Shown here: positions 1 to 9,210 of the stretch, piece after piece | Layout: every line of letters begins with the position of its first letter | Numbering within the stretch: the stretch's first letter is position 1 | Source: CAYNRE01 sp964399535 | GTDB lineage: Bacteria; Planctomycetota; Planctomycetia; Pirellulales; CAYNRE01 | NCBI GenBank assembly: GCA_964399535.1 | Contig: CAYNRE010000005.1 | Span: 372,001-436,000 of the forward strand | Length of the DNA: 64,000 bases | Reading direction: 5' to 3' | Program-made: the position numbers and the translations under genes | The notes under the pieces: model-generated | Seen by the model: the letters and a program-made list of their open reading frames with translations, nothing else | What the model was told of the DNA's origin: nothing | Database searches by the model: none

Positions 1-420
1 CGGCGTTTTGCTTCGTTTCGCGGAGAAACCGAAGGGGAACTACTGGCCTGGGTCCACGGCATACTCGAAAACAACCTGGCCCGGGTGCATCGCTATTTTC
101 TAGGTACACAGAAACGCCAAGCGCGCCGCGAGGTGGCACTTGGCCAGGGAGGCTGCGAGGAGACCGCTGCCTCAGATTCTCAAAGCAGCGATGGCGCACG
201 CCGACTGGAACGCGATGAGCAGGCCCAGCAAGTAGCCGACGCACTTCGCAAATTGACCGTTCGGCAACAGCAGGTGATTCGGCTACGTTATTGGGAAAAA
301 CTCAGCATCGAAGAGACTGCTCGCGCGATGAATTGCAGTCCCGCGGCGGCCGCAAAGCTGTTGGCCCGGGCAATTCATAAATTCAAGCGACAGTTCCAGA
401 AAGGCGAACATGCGAGCTGA
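1..420 (+). CDS. ECF-type sigma-70 family RNA polymerase sigma factor (5' partial)
   Basis: The reading frame is open from base 1, so the start lies outside the window and about 139 residues remain. The C-terminal third is a classic sigma region 4: a stretch reading RQQQVIRLRYWEKLSIEETA, then a recognition helix and the ending LLARAIHKFK, as in ECF factors that bind the -35 element. The visible upstream part (FRGETEGELLAWV) fits the end of region 2. The gene overlaps the start of the following kinase gene by 11 bases, so the two are almost certainly co-transcribed and translationally coupled. ECF factors linked to Ser/Thr kinases are a known planctomycete arrangement. By inference the kinase controls this factor, perhaps by phosphorylation. 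The family call is secure; the regulon cannot be read from the sequence. Confidence 0.9.
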   Translation, partial: RRFASFRGETEGELLAWVHGILENNLARVHRYFLGTQKRQARREVALGQGGCEETAASDSQSSDGARRLERDEQAQQVADALRKLTVRQQQVIRLRYWEKLSIEETARAMNCSPAAAAKLLARAIHKFKRQFQKGEHAS

Positions 421-3400
421 CGCGTTTCTGCGACATTTCGCGGAACGCTACGAGTGGGACGCGCTAATGCGGCCTCGTCCGGCGTTGCCGGTGTCGCAGG
501 AAAAGTCCGGTGTAACCACCCCGTTAGTAACAGGGCCCTACGCCTTCGCGCCCGGATGCTTTGTCGATCGCTACGTTCTGGTTCGCGAACTCCGGCAGGG
601 GGGCCACGGAATTGTTTGGCTGGCGCGCGACACGGCAGTCGATCGAGAAGTAATCGTCAAGATTCCTCGCTCCGACGGATTGATCGCGTCCGAAGCGGCG
701 ATACGCTTTATCGTTGAAATGCGGGCAACCGGACGGCTTTCGCACCCGAATATCGTGCCGATCTACGACGTTGGCGTGTTTGCCAACTCGTGTTATCTGG
801 TAATGCCGTATTTCAGCTTGGGCAGTCTGGCCGATTGTCTTGCGCAAGGCTCTCGAGAATTCACCTTTCGCCAGATCGCCCAGTTGGCGAGCGATCTGGC
901 TACCGCGATGCAGTATGCCCATCAAAACCAGGTCCTGCACCGCGACCTGAAGCCAAGCAATATCTTGCTGACGACGGCGGCGACTCCCTCGACTCAGTCG
1001 CACGAGACCGACGAACTCGTGCCCCTCATCGCAGATTTTGGCCTCGCCAAACTACGGGAAGGGGCTTCCGTGACCGAACTCACGCTCACTGGAGCGGTCT
1101 TCGGCACGCCGTCGTATATGGCGCCGGAGCAGGCTGCGGGTCGAACGGCAGAAGTCGGCGTCTGGACCGACGTGTACGCGATCGGTGCAACGATGTTTGA
1201 ACTGCTCACCGGGCGCCCTCCGTTCTGCGCGAGCAACCCCACCGAGGTATTGAGGCAGGTAATCGACGACGAGCCAGTAGCGCCGCGCCGCCTGCGTTCG
1301 ATCGTCCCCCGTGACCTGGAAACCATCACGCTCAAGTGCCTTGAGAAGCACCCTCGCCACCGCTACCAGTCGGCATCGGCGCTTGCCGACGACCTGTCGA
1401 GGTTCGTCGAAGGGAGTCCGATTCGCGCGCGCTCGGCGAGCATCCCGACTCGGGCAGTAAAATGGGCGCGGCGCCATCCGGCCCTCGCCGCGTACTCGGT
1501 CGCCGGCGTGCTGGCACTGGTTGCAATCGCCATGGCAGCGATCTGGCATATGGCAACGCTGAACCGCGCCATGCATGCGGCTCGCGCGGCGGAGGCCCGT
1601 GCCGAATCGCAATCGGTCCGACTGCGCAATCAAGTGTATCAACAAGACTTGCAGATGGCCTACCAGGCCCTGCAGCGAGGTGACACGGTCGAAGCGCTCG
1701 AGCTCTCGGCCCCCTATGTGTCGGTAGCAGGCTCCGATCAAAAAGGCTTTTTTGCGCACCTGTTGGCGCGCTCTTGTATCGGTTCGCCGCGCACCTTTAG
1801 CGGCCTGAAGGGCGATGTCTACGATATTGCTTATTCGGCCGATGGAGGGCGCGTCGCCGCCGTCGATGCGACTGGGCACGTGCGAGTTTGGAACTCGCAA
1901 AGCGGCGCCGCGTTGCCTTGGCCGAACAAGATCGAGGGATACATCGATTCGATTGTATTCTCCGCTGATGGAAAGTATCTGGCATCTTCGGGAAGCGACG
2001 GAGGAGTGCAACTGAGCGACGCCACGACTGGCGAACTCGTGAAGTGCCTGGGGAAGAAACCTACCACGAAATCGCCGACTACCTTCTCGCCAGACAGTTC
2101 TTATTTGTTCTGCCAAGGTGCCGATAACGCGATTCAAGTTTGGAATGTCGCAAGCGGAAGGCTCGCGAGCGAATTGGTGGGGCACTCGGCCGAGATCAAT
2201 GCTCTGGCGGTGTCGAGCGACGGAGAACTTCTCGCCAGCGGCAGTACCGATGCTTCCGTGCGCCTCTGGAACACCGCGGACTGGTCCTGCCGAGGGGTGC
2301 TCCAGGGGCATGATGGATCGGTAACGGGGCTGTGCTTTTCGCGCGAGGGAAACACTCTAGCCAGTTGCGGTGTGGACCACACGGTGCGACTCTGGTCGAT
2401 CAACAGGTCGGAGCAAGTGGTCGTTTTGTCGGGGCATCGAAACCGCAATAGCGGGGTCGCATTCTTACACGACGATCGCAGGCTCGCGTCCGCGAGTGCC
2501 GACGGGACAATACGATTTTGGCACCTCGACCAACTTCCGCGCTGCACTTCGTTTCATGCACAGCAGGGACGAATCTGGCAGGTCGTTCGCTCGCCCGCCG
2601 AAGACGAGCTCGCAACCGCTGGTTCCGACGGCACCATAAGACTTTGGGATGCGGGCGATTGGACAGCCGGGAAATCGCTTTTTTCGCAACCAGTCAGAGA
2701 TTGCACTATCTCAGTCTCTCCAAACAACCGCACCCTCGCCGTGGCCAATAACAAAGGCGTTTTTCTCTTCGATTTGGCGGCGAATCGACTTGATCGCCAG
2801 TTGTCGATTTCACCGCCTTCAGAAACGTCGAACCAGCTTAAGTTTCTTGAGGACAGCCGATCGTTGGCTTATGCAAGCCACTACCATGAGTTCTCCGACC
2901 TTTGCCTTTGGAATACACAGCGAGACTCTTTGATCGGCCATCGAAGCTGGTGGAAACACTGCGAAGCGAAGTCCGATCCTACCTTGCGCCGGGTGATCGA
3001 TTCCGGCCTATCGATTGTCGCCACACAGGCCGACGTCTGGGATTTGACGAAGGCCCAGGAACAACGCCTGAACGCGGCCGAGCAGATCCTACGGTTCGTC
3101 AGCACTTCGCGCGACGGTGCCTGGCTCGCCACGGCTTCCGATCGCACTGTGTTCGTTGGCCGCGCCGCCCAGAGATCCATGCGCTACGTGATTGAATCCG
3201 ATCGAGGCAACGTTGAGGCGATAGCCATTTCACCCAATGGCGAGTGGCTTGCCACGGCCGACGGGCAACGGCACATCGACCTTAGGCATCTCAGCACAGG
3301 GCAGTTGGCAAGCCATCGAGTACAACTCTTGGAAGAAATAGGTTGCCTCGCGTTCTCGCCAGGGGAGCCCTTCTTGTGCGCCGGCTGCGGAGGCGGACAA

Positions 3401-3580
3401 ATCCACATTTTAGCAGTTCCCTCGGGCAGGCTGTTGTGGACCATGGCCGGCCATCGCGGCAAAGTAACCCAACTCGAGTTTTCGCGCGATAGGACGCTGC
3501 TGATCTCCGTTGGTGGACAGGAACGAAGCGAAGTCTTTCTCTGGACCACTGCTGGCGGTTCCCAACTTCAGCCACTTTAG
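410..3580 (+). CDS. Membrane-anchored serine/threonine protein kinase with WD40 repeat domain
   Basis: This 1056-residue protein starts with a Hanks-type kinase domain at about residues 55-335. The ATP-binding Lys is K84, the catalytic loop HRDLKPSN begins at H177, the DFG motif at D209, and the APE motif at about 238. The glycine loop is QGGHGIV. One membrane helix at about 357-383 separates the cytoplasmic kinase from a C-terminal half of roughly ten WD40 blades (residues about 460-1056), recognisable by repeated LASxSxDxTxRxW patterns. The repeats probably form one or two propellers for protein binding or signal sensing outside the cytoplasmic membrane. The start ATG lies inside the sigma-factor gene, so the pair forms a signalling unit. 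Kinase and WD40 assignments are firm; the ligand and substrate are unknown. Confidence 0.93.
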   Translation: MRADAFLRHFAERYEWDALMRPRPALPVSQEKSGVTTPLVTGPYAFAPGCFVDRYVLVRELRQGGHGIVWLARDTAVDREVIVKIPRSDGLIASEAAIRFIVEMRATGRLSHPNIVPIYDVGVFANSCYLVMPYFSLGSLADCLAQGSREFTFRQIAQLASDLATAMQYAHQNQVLHRDLKPSNILLTTAATPSTQSHETDELVPLIADFGLAKLREGASVTELTLTGAVFGTPSYMAPEQAAGRTAEVGVWTDVYAIGATMFELLTGRPPFCASNPTEVLRQVIDDEPVAPRRLRSIVPRDLETITLKCLEKHPRHRYQSASALADDLSRFVEGSPIRARSASIPTRAVKWARRHPALAAYSVAGVLALVAIAMAAIWHMATLNRAMHAARAAEARAESQSVRLRNQVYQQDLQMAYQALQRGDTVEALELSAPYVSVAGSDQKGFFAHLLARSCIGSPRTFSGLKGDVYDIAYSADGGRVAAVDATGHVRVWNSQSGAALPWPNKIEGYIDSIVFSADGKYLASSGSDGGVQLSDATTGELVKCLGKKPTTKSPTTFSPDSSYLFCQGADNAIQVWNVASGRLASELVGHSAEINALAVSSDGELLASGSTDASVRLWNTADWSCRGVLQGHDGSVTGLCFSREGNTLASCGVDHTVRLWSINRSEQVVVLSGHRNRNSGVAFLHDDRRLASASADGTIRFWHLDQLPRCTSFHAQQGRIWQVVRSPAEDELATAGSDGTIRLWDAGDWTAGKSLFSQPVRDCTISVSPNNRTLAVANNKGVFLFDLAANRLDRQLSISPPSETSNQLKFLEDSRSLAYASHYHEFSDLCLWNTQRDSLIGHRSWWKHCEAKSDPTLRRVIDSGLSIVATQADVWDLTKAQEQRLNAAEQILRFVSTSRDGAWLATASDRTVFVGRAAQRSMRYVIESDRGNVEAIAISPNGEWLATADGQRHIDLRHLSTGQLASHRVQLLEEIGCLAFSPGEPFLCAGCGGGQIHILAVPSGRLLWTMAGHRGKVTQLEFSRDRTLLISVGGQERSEVFLWTTAGGSQLQPL

Positions 3581-3917
3581 TGTTCAATGGGTTGCTCATG
3601 CAGCAATTGGCGGTGACGGTTCGAGGCCGAGCAATGCCGGTTGCAACCGTATATTGCCAGCAGGCGCTATGGCCTTTCTTGGCGTTGGGTCGATACTGGA
3701 AAGAGATTTGCTCTCGGTGGTTGGGCCGACCGAAAGCCAGGCAGTCGACCCGCTCACGGTCGAGGCGCCCATCGACCTGATGATTGTCGACTTATTGGCC
3801 TTGGGCTGGCGGGATTCTAGGGGCACACTGGTGACAGCACGCTTGCCGGCCCGAGCGGCGGGCTCGCTCTAGCCGAGCGACGCGATCGCTTCCGATGAAC
3901 ACTCAGGATCGTTCGAC
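3581..3917. other. Intergenic region, no recognised gene
   Basis: There are short open frames on both strands, but none shows a family motif or a convincing ribosome binding site. It probably carries the 3' end of the kinase transcript and the promoter of the tocopherol-cyclase-like gene. Confidence 0.5.
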
Positions 3918-4976
3918 ATGCAACTACCCTTGTGGCTCCATACCACGCTTCATCCCGAATGCTTTCACGGGCACCGCCAGAAGCCTCCGTTCTTTGAAGG
4001 CTGGTACTACAAACTGGTCGACGCCCAGGGAAAACACCGGTTGGCGCTGATTCCAGGGGTGTTTCGCGGGGAGGACCGGGCCCAGCACCACTCCTTTATC
4101 CAGGTGCTCAACGGCAGCCAAACCACAGCCACGTACTGTCGGTTTGGCGAAGGAGAATTTCGCGCGGCCGAGCGCGCCTTGGAAGTGCACGTGGGGGGGA
4201 GCCGGTTCTCCGAGCAAGCCATCGACGTCGATCTGGACCACGCCGAGCTGCGGCTCAAAGGGCAACTGCGGTTGGGGCCCCTGGCCCCCTGGCCCAGCCG
4301 ATGGACTTCGCCCGGTGTAATGGGTTGGTATGCCTGGGCCCCCTTCATGCAGTGTTATCACGGGGTGGTCAGCCTCGACCACGCGCTCGCCGGCCAACTC
4401 GAACTGAACGGCGAGACGCTCGATTTCGAGGGGGGCCGCGGTTACATCGAAAAAGACTGGGGGCGCTCGTTTCCGGCTGCCTGGGTTTGGATGCAGAGCA
4501 ATCATTTCCCTCAGGCAGGCACCTGCCTGACCGCCTCGGTGGCGATCATTCCTTGGCTTACCGGCCAGTTCGCCGGCTTCCTGGTCGGGGTTTGGCACCA
4601 GGGGCAGCTCTACCGACTGACGACCTACACGGGTGCTCGCATCGAACGCCTGGAAATTTCCGACGAGCGGATCGTGTGGACCCTGGCCAACCGCCGCTGG
4701 CGGCTGGAGATTGAATCGCACCAGGCTCCCGGGGCCGAACTGCTAGGCCCGTCGCAGGTGGAGATGGGGGTGCGGGTAGCCGAAACGCTCGACGCCGTGG
4801 TGACGATGCGGCTTTCGCACCGCGGCGGAGGCGTGATTTTCGAGGGAACCGGCGGCCAGGCCGGGCTCGAGGCCTGTGGCGACCTGCCCCGGCTCTGCCG
4901 ACTGGTGGGACGCGGCGCCCGGTACCTAGGCAGCCGGCTTCCGGCCGACGCGGCCCCGGCCCGGGGCTTCACCTAA
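3918..4976 (+). CDS. Tocopherol cyclase (VTE1)-like family protein
   Basis: The 352-residue soluble protein matches the tocopherol cyclase-like family. The N-terminus carries the signature FEGWYYK (residues 26-32), followed by LIPGVFRG. Around residues 176-190 the second signature YIEKDWG precedes a W-rich stretch with WMQSNHF. There is no signal peptide or membrane helix. In plants and cyanobacteria this family closes the chromanol ring of tocopherols. In heterotrophic bacteria, members are widespread with unknown substrates. No phytyl transferase or methyltransferase for tocopherol synthesis lies nearby, so vitamin E synthesis should not be assumed. It stands alone between the kinase and the blaI pair. 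The sequence TTCACCTAAC at its 3' end recurs at the candidate BlaI operator downstream. Confidence 0.85.
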   Translation: MQLPLWLHTTLHPECFHGHRQKPPFFEGWYYKLVDAQGKHRLALIPGVFRGEDRAQHHSFIQVLNGSQTTATYCRFGEGEFRAAERALEVHVGGSRFSEQAIDVDLDHAELRLKGQLRLGPLAPWPSRWTSPGVMGWYAWAPFMQCYHGVVSLDHALAGQLELNGETLDFEGGRGYIEKDWGRSFPAAWVWMQSNHFPQAGTCLTASVAIIPWLTGQFAGFLVGVWHQGQLYRLTTYTGARIERLEISDERIVWTLANRRWRLEIESHQAPGAELLGPSQVEMGVRVAETLDAVVTMRLSHRGGGVIFEGTGGQAGLEACGDLPRLCRLVGRGARYLGSRLPADAAPARGFT

Positions 4977-5025
4977 CTTTTTCGGTTTTGTGCTTGCCGA
5001 ACGGGATGGCGCTCGCTACGATTCA

Positions 5026-5044
5026 CCTAACCTAATAAGTTAGG
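5026..5044. promoter_or_regulatory. Candidate BlaI operator (inverted repeat)
   Basis: There is a perfect dyad CCTAAC - 7 bases - GTTAGG about 70 bases upstream of the blaI-like ATG. BlaI/MecI repressors bind such dyads as dimers and usually regulate their own operon. The half site with its flank (TTCACCTAAC) is also present at the end of the preceding gene. The binding role is inferred. Confidence 0.5.
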
Positions 5045-5116
5045 CGAGTCGAGTGGCGGCAGGATCGTTCGCCCAGCGCCGCCCGCTTGCCCCCAGTCCT
5101 CGCCGAGAACCTGTTG

Positions 5117-5509
5117 ATGGACGCCGCTCCCAGCCGCCGCGAGCTCGAGATCCTCAAAGTCTTGTGGGAGCTAGGCTCGGCCTCGGTGCGCGAGGTACAT
5201 GAACGACTCTGCCCTCGAGGGGAACTGGCCTTCAACACGGTGCAAACCCTGCTGCGGATCATGGACACCAAGGGGTTGGTCACTCACCGGGCCAAAGGGC
5301 GAACGTTTGTCTATCAACCTCGTTACTCGCGCCGCCGACTGACCTCCCAGTTTCTCGACCAGGTGTTTGACGGAGCGCTCGATCAAGTCGTACTTACCCT
5401 ACTGGAAGCGGAAGACCCCGATGCCGCCCAACTGCGCGAGCTGGAGCGCCTGATCGCAGATGCTCGGCGCCGTAAGCAGTCGGGACGTTCGCGTGGAGAA
5501 CCATCATGA
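5117..5509 (+). CDS. BlaI/MecI/CopY family transcriptional repressor
   Basis: This is a winged-helix repressor of about 130 residues. The N-terminus has the family pattern RELEILKVLW...SVREVHERL, then FNTVQTLLRIMDTKGLV and the wing GRTFVYQP. These match the DNA-binding domain of BlaI/MecI. The C-terminal helices serve dimerisation. The ATG at 5117 (MDAAPSRRE) is preferred because the domain starts right after it; an in-frame TTG at 5087 would add ten residues of no family likeness. The stop codon overlaps the ATG of the downstream M56 peptidase gene (ATGA), typical of a blaI-blaR1 couple. The M56 protein is expected to trigger cleavage or release of this repressor. The inducing signal is unknown and need not be a beta-lactam. 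Confidence 0.9.
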   Translation: MDAAPSRRELEILKVLWELGSASVREVHERLCPRGELAFNTVQTLLRIMDTKGLVTHRAKGRTFVYQPRYSRRRLTSQFLDQVFDGALDQVVLTLLEAEDPDAAQLRELERLIADARRRKQSGRSRGEPS

Positions 5510-8500
5510 ACCCTTCGAGCTTGACCGCGGTCTGGGAAACACTTGGGACCAGCCTGGCCTCGCACCCGGGCACAGTGAGCCTGTTGGCCGCGGCGCTGGT
5601 GGTCTGGCCGCTGGGCGCCCTGGGAGTGCGCTTGTCGCGCCAACCGGCCCGCCGCGCAACCTGGGTGCTGGCCACCTCGGCCGCCGCGCTCCTGGCTCCC
5701 TGCCTGGCGCTGGTTCCCTGGCCGACGGCCTGGTCGATCGCTACCGCGCGGCCCGCCGGGCACGTTTCCACAGTTGCGCAAGCAGCCGCGCCTTCGCCTA
5801 GCGACAACCTCCTGCCGCAACGTGGCGACTTGCGGCCGGGATCCCTCATGGTTTCGGCCGCGGGCACGCCCGATTACCACCCGCAGCCGCAAAGTTCGAC
5901 CCTCACATTATCGGTGACCGATTCAGACCCCATCGACCCGGCCGCCGCCGAGCGGCCGAGTAGCGCGTCGGCCACCGCCAGTGAAGTCGGCTGGCCCCGG
6001 GTTCTGGACCGTCTCTGGCGGCTCGTCGGCTGGCTTTACCTGGCGGGCCTGGTGACCACGCTGGGCGCCTGGATCGGCGGCTATCTGCTGCTGGGAAGGG
6101 TTATCCGCCGCTCGACTGCCGCTCCCGACTCGCTGGCCAAACTCTGGCGTGTCGTCAGCGGCGAAGCGGGAACGCGCGTCCGTCTGCGGATCAGCGAGGA
6201 AGTAGCCCAGCCGCTGGTAGCGGGACTTTGGCGACCCACTTTGCTGATGCCGGCCGCCTGGTCGAGCCAACCGCCGAGCCGGCTGACCGAAGCTGCGCTG
6301 GCCCATGAGTGGTCGCACCTGGCCCAAGGAGACCTGGGCGCCTGGTACCTGGCCAATTGGGCACGCGCGGTCTTTTGCTTCCAGCCGCTGGCTTGGTGGC
6401 TGGTGCGCCGGTTGCGGCTCGATCAAGACCTGGTGGCCGACGGCCGCGCCGCCCGGCTTTTCGCTTCGCCGGAAGATTATGCCGAGTGCCTGGTCGAGTT
6501 GGCTCGCGGTTCGGGCAGCCGTTCGCCTCAGGCGGCGCTTGCCTTCGGCAGCAGCGGCACCTCGCTCCGCCGGCGCATCGAACAGTTGGTGTCTGCCTCG
6601 GGTTCGCTCGAGCTGGCCTGTCCGGCGCGCTGGCGATGGGCCGTAACGGGCCTGATGCTTGCGGCCGCCAGTGGGGCCGGCGTATTTCGCCTCCGGGCCG
6701 CCGACGTTCCAAACCTCATCGTTGTTGTGCCGGCCGAAAGCGAGCCGGGGCAAGCTGGTACGGTTGTTACACAAACGCTCCGACTGGATCAGACGACGCA
6801 GCCGGTGACGATCACCACCCAGACACCGGCGACCCCCTCGCCATCGCGGCCGTCGGTTGCCGGCAAACCCACTCCGGCCCCTCCCGCTACCCCGGTGGTA
6901 TCGCGGCTGAACTTGAAGCTCGTGCGCGATGATTCCGTGGCCGAGCGACCCGCGCACGACAGCGCCGCACCAGTCGGCGACCTGAACTATGGCGGGGTTG
7001 TGATGGATCAGGGCCGCAAGAAACCCGTGGTGGGGGCGACCGTTACCGTCAGGCTTTATTCCGCACCCGAACCGGGGCAGCGCGAGAATATCGTTTCTGA
7101 AACCAAGTACACCACCGACGAGCGCGGGCGGTACCTGTTCACGATTCCGGCCCAGTTGGCCGCCGACCCCCGGCTTTATCTGGAACTCGACGTAACCCAT
7201 CCCGATCATCCGGCGCAAACGCAGTTCGGCTACTCGCTGGCCATGATTCGCAAGAACCTGGAACAGGGCGAGATTCCCTTCTTCAAGCTGATTTGGATGC
7301 GGCCCGGGGCTGAAATTCACGGCCGGGTAACCGATGAACAGGGTGTGCCCATCCCGGGCGTTCGCCTCGCCGGCTACTCGCGGCGACTGGTCAATGGCAC
7401 GCTCGCTTCCGGTTCCGAATACGGCCACTGGCTGACGGGCACCACCGACGCGGAGGGGCGTTACCGCCTGGTGGCCGACGCCACGGGCGGGGTCTTCCTG
7501 CGGTTTTACAGCCCCGAACACGCCCCCCTGCGCGTGGTTTGGGTCGATGGCCGGCGCGGCGAGCTCGACGACATTCGCCTGGTTCCCGGCCAGGAGGTAA
7601 CTGGGCAGGTGCTCGACGCCCGGGGCAACCCGCTGCGAAATCAATGGGTGGCCCTGACGGGCGAGCGCGAGAGCGAAGACGGCTCCCCGAGGCTAGACGA
7701 GGCTGAGCAGAAGCGGCGCTTCCTGGCAACGCTTCACCACGCTTTGGAGCGTGTGACTCGAACCGACGGTCAGGGAAGATTTCGTTTCGACCCCGTGGCC
7801 GCAGGACGGTGGACGCTGTCGGTTGATTCAACTTGCCGTGATCGCCTCCGCGCTGATCGCGACGACGTAATGCCGCTGCCGGCCGCCTACGTCGATCAGG
7901 CCCTGACATGGTCCGTCGGCGAAACCCCCGCGCCGGTCGAGGTGCGCCCCGTGCCCGGTCAAACTCTGACGCTCCGCTGGGTCGACAGCCAGGGCGCGCC
8001 AACCCGCGGCTGGGACTTCTTCGTCGCCGGGAAACTGGCCGGCCGGAGCTGGATGGCCGACCACCAGCGCTCGCCCGATGGAGTCGAGCGATTGACGGTG
8101 CCCCACGGTTTGGAAGGGACCGTGCTCTACCTCTCCTGCAACGAGCACAGCGCCTTGCGGGTGCGGCTGGAAGAGGGGGCCGCCCTGAGCAACTCGCTCG
8201 ACGTGCAGCTCGGGAAGGTGGACCGCGATTGGCCGGGAATCGAAATCGTGCGCTACACGGCCCCCATTGTCCGCATTCGCCCCGTGGCCGACGACGGTAC
8301 CCGGCTGACCCGGGTGCGCATCGAGGGCTGGTACCACAAGGGGCGCGGCCAGCACGAGGAAACTACCGTCGATGGCCTCGAACCGCCCGGCCCGGACTGG
8401 ATCGGCGGCCCCTCGTTCTCTCGGCAGCTCAACGGAGAATTCCGCAGCGAGTGCCTGCTGCCCGACGAGGAGCTACTCATCCGGGTCTCGGCCGAAGGCG

Positions 8501-8589
8501 GCTACCAGGGCGAGCTCAAGTTGCAACTTCCCGAAGGGGAAGAACGGGCCATGGAGTTGAAACTGAGACGAAGCGCCCAGACGCCGTAA
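5506..8589 (+). CDS. M56 family (BlaR1-like) membrane metallopeptidase with carboxypeptidase-regulatory-like repeats
   Basis: This 1027-residue protein has N-terminal membrane helices (about residues 19-38, 50-68 and 172-195) and an M56 zinc site, HEWSH at 267-271. A further helix lies at about 375-395. The third zinc ligand region reads DQDLVAD (306-312), with Asp where BlaR1 usually has Glu. A Pro/Thr-rich linker follows, then about 550 residues of beta-sandwich domains like the carboxypeptidase regulatory domain, with repeated patterns such as GRVTDEQGVPIPG and GQVLDARGNPL. These probably sit on the outer face. The ATGA overlap with the repressor gene argues for signal transduction to BlaI. 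BlaR1's penicillin-binding sensor domain is absent, replaced by the repeat tail, so the signal must differ from that of the staphylococcal system. Confidence 0.88.
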   Translation: MNPSSLTAVWETLGTSLASHPGTVSLLAAALVVWPLGALGVRLSRQPARRATWVLATSAAALLAPCLALVPWPTAWSIATARPAGHVSTVAQAAAPSPSDNLLPQRGDLRPGSLMVSAAGTPDYHPQPQSSTLTLSVTDSDPIDPAAAERPSSASATASEVGWPRVLDRLWRLVGWLYLAGLVTTLGAWIGGYLLLGRVIRRSTAAPDSLAKLWRVVSGEAGTRVRLRISEEVAQPLVAGLWRPTLLMPAAWSSQPPSRLTEAALAHEWSHLAQGDLGAWYLANWARAVFCFQPLAWWLVRRLRLDQDLVADGRAARLFASPEDYAECLVELARGSGSRSPQAALAFGSSGTSLRRRIEQLVSASGSLELACPARWRWAVTGLMLAAASGAGVFRLRAADVPNLIVVVPAESEPGQAGTVVTQTLRLDQTTQPVTITTQTPATPSPSRPSVAGKPTPAPPATPVVSRLNLKLVRDDSVAERPAHDSAAPVGDLNYGGVVMDQGRKKPVVGATVTVRLYSAPEPGQRENIVSETKYTTDERGRYLFTIPAQLAADPRLYLELDVTHPDHPAQTQFGYSLAMIRKNLEQGEIPFFKLIWMRPGAEIHGRVTDEQGVPIPGVRLAGYSRRLVNGTLASGSEYGHWLTGTTDAEGRYRLVADATGGVFLRFYSPEHAPLRVVWVDGRRGELDDIRLVPGQEVTGQVLDARGNPLRNQWVALTGERESEDGSPRLDEAEQKRRFLATLHHALERVTRTDGQGRFRFDPVAAGRWTLSVDSTCRDRLRADRDDVMPLPAAYVDQALTWSVGETPAPVEVRPVPGQTLTLRWVDSQGAPTRGWDFFVAGKLAGRSWMADHQRSPDGVERLTVPHGLEGTVLYLSCNEHSALRVRLEEGAALSNSLDVQLGKVDRDWPGIEIVRYTAPIVRIRPVADDGTRLTRVRIEGWYHKGRGQHEETTVDGLEPPGPDWIGGPSFSRQLNGEFRSECLLPDEELLIRVSAEGGYQGELKLQLPEGEERAMELKLRRSAQTP

Positions 8590-9210
8590 TCAGGGTCCTT
8601 GACCCTGCTCTCCGGTCTCTCGGACACGTGACCATTTCTCGATCTTCAGGGTTGTTCAGCGAATTCCGTGGGAAGTCGAGGGGGGGTGGGTTTCCTGGCC
8701 CTCAGCTCGGGCTCGGCGGTTTGCCCGAAGACTGCGGGGGTAGCGCCCCACCACCTCGACCCCGCTCACGAACAACGCGCCACGGCTCGCAAACGGGTGA
8801 CGGGCCGAGGCAACGGTGACGGCACAGGGGCTTCGAGGGGGCCGCTGCCAAAGGGAAAACGGTCTCCCAGCGCTGCCAGAGCGCTTCGCCGTCGCCGTGC
8901 GCCAGCTCGCCCCCCCGAGGCCATCAGGCCCCTTACGAGGCCTGCGGCCGGAGGTGCGGCCGGGGCGCCCCTAAAACCTGCGACCCCGAACTCGCCAAGC
9001 AGAAAGCCCGTTTGTGGCTGTCTATGCGTGCCAACAACTCGAACCACCCGCTAAGTTTCGCAAAAAACGCCGCGACTGTTGCTTAAATGTCTCTCAATCG
9101 CCATAACCGATCGTGTCCAGGCCACTCAGGTGAGCCGAGCGCCCGGAAGAAAACCAGTGGGCCGAATTCCCGGGCCCTTCACTTGAGAGCCGAGCAAAAG
9201 GGGCATTCTG
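8590..9210. other. Intergenic region of about 620 bases, no recognised gene
   Basis: It begins with a short hairpin after the M56 gene. The rest is GC-rich, with short overlapping open frames on both strands that lack family motifs. The last 30 bases contain a purine-rich AAAAGGGG that could be the ribosome binding site of the next gene. Confidence 0.5.
8591..8607 (+). terminator. Short perfect hairpin after the M56 gene
   Basis: CAGGGTC-CTT-GACCCTG forms a perfect 7-bp stem with a 3-base loop directly after the stop codon. There is no T-run, so it may be a weak or Rho-assisted terminator or an mRNA-stabilising hairpin. Confidence 0.4.

Noticed and set aside
5923..7644. 573-codon open frame on the minus strand inside the M56 gene
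   Set aside because: It lies antisense to a gene with clear motifs and has no family signature; it is a typical shadow of GC-rich codon use.
8668..9054. Open frames on both strands in the gap after the M56 gene
   Set aside because: They overlap each other, have no ribosome binding site and no recognisable family; low-complexity Arg/Pro-rich products.
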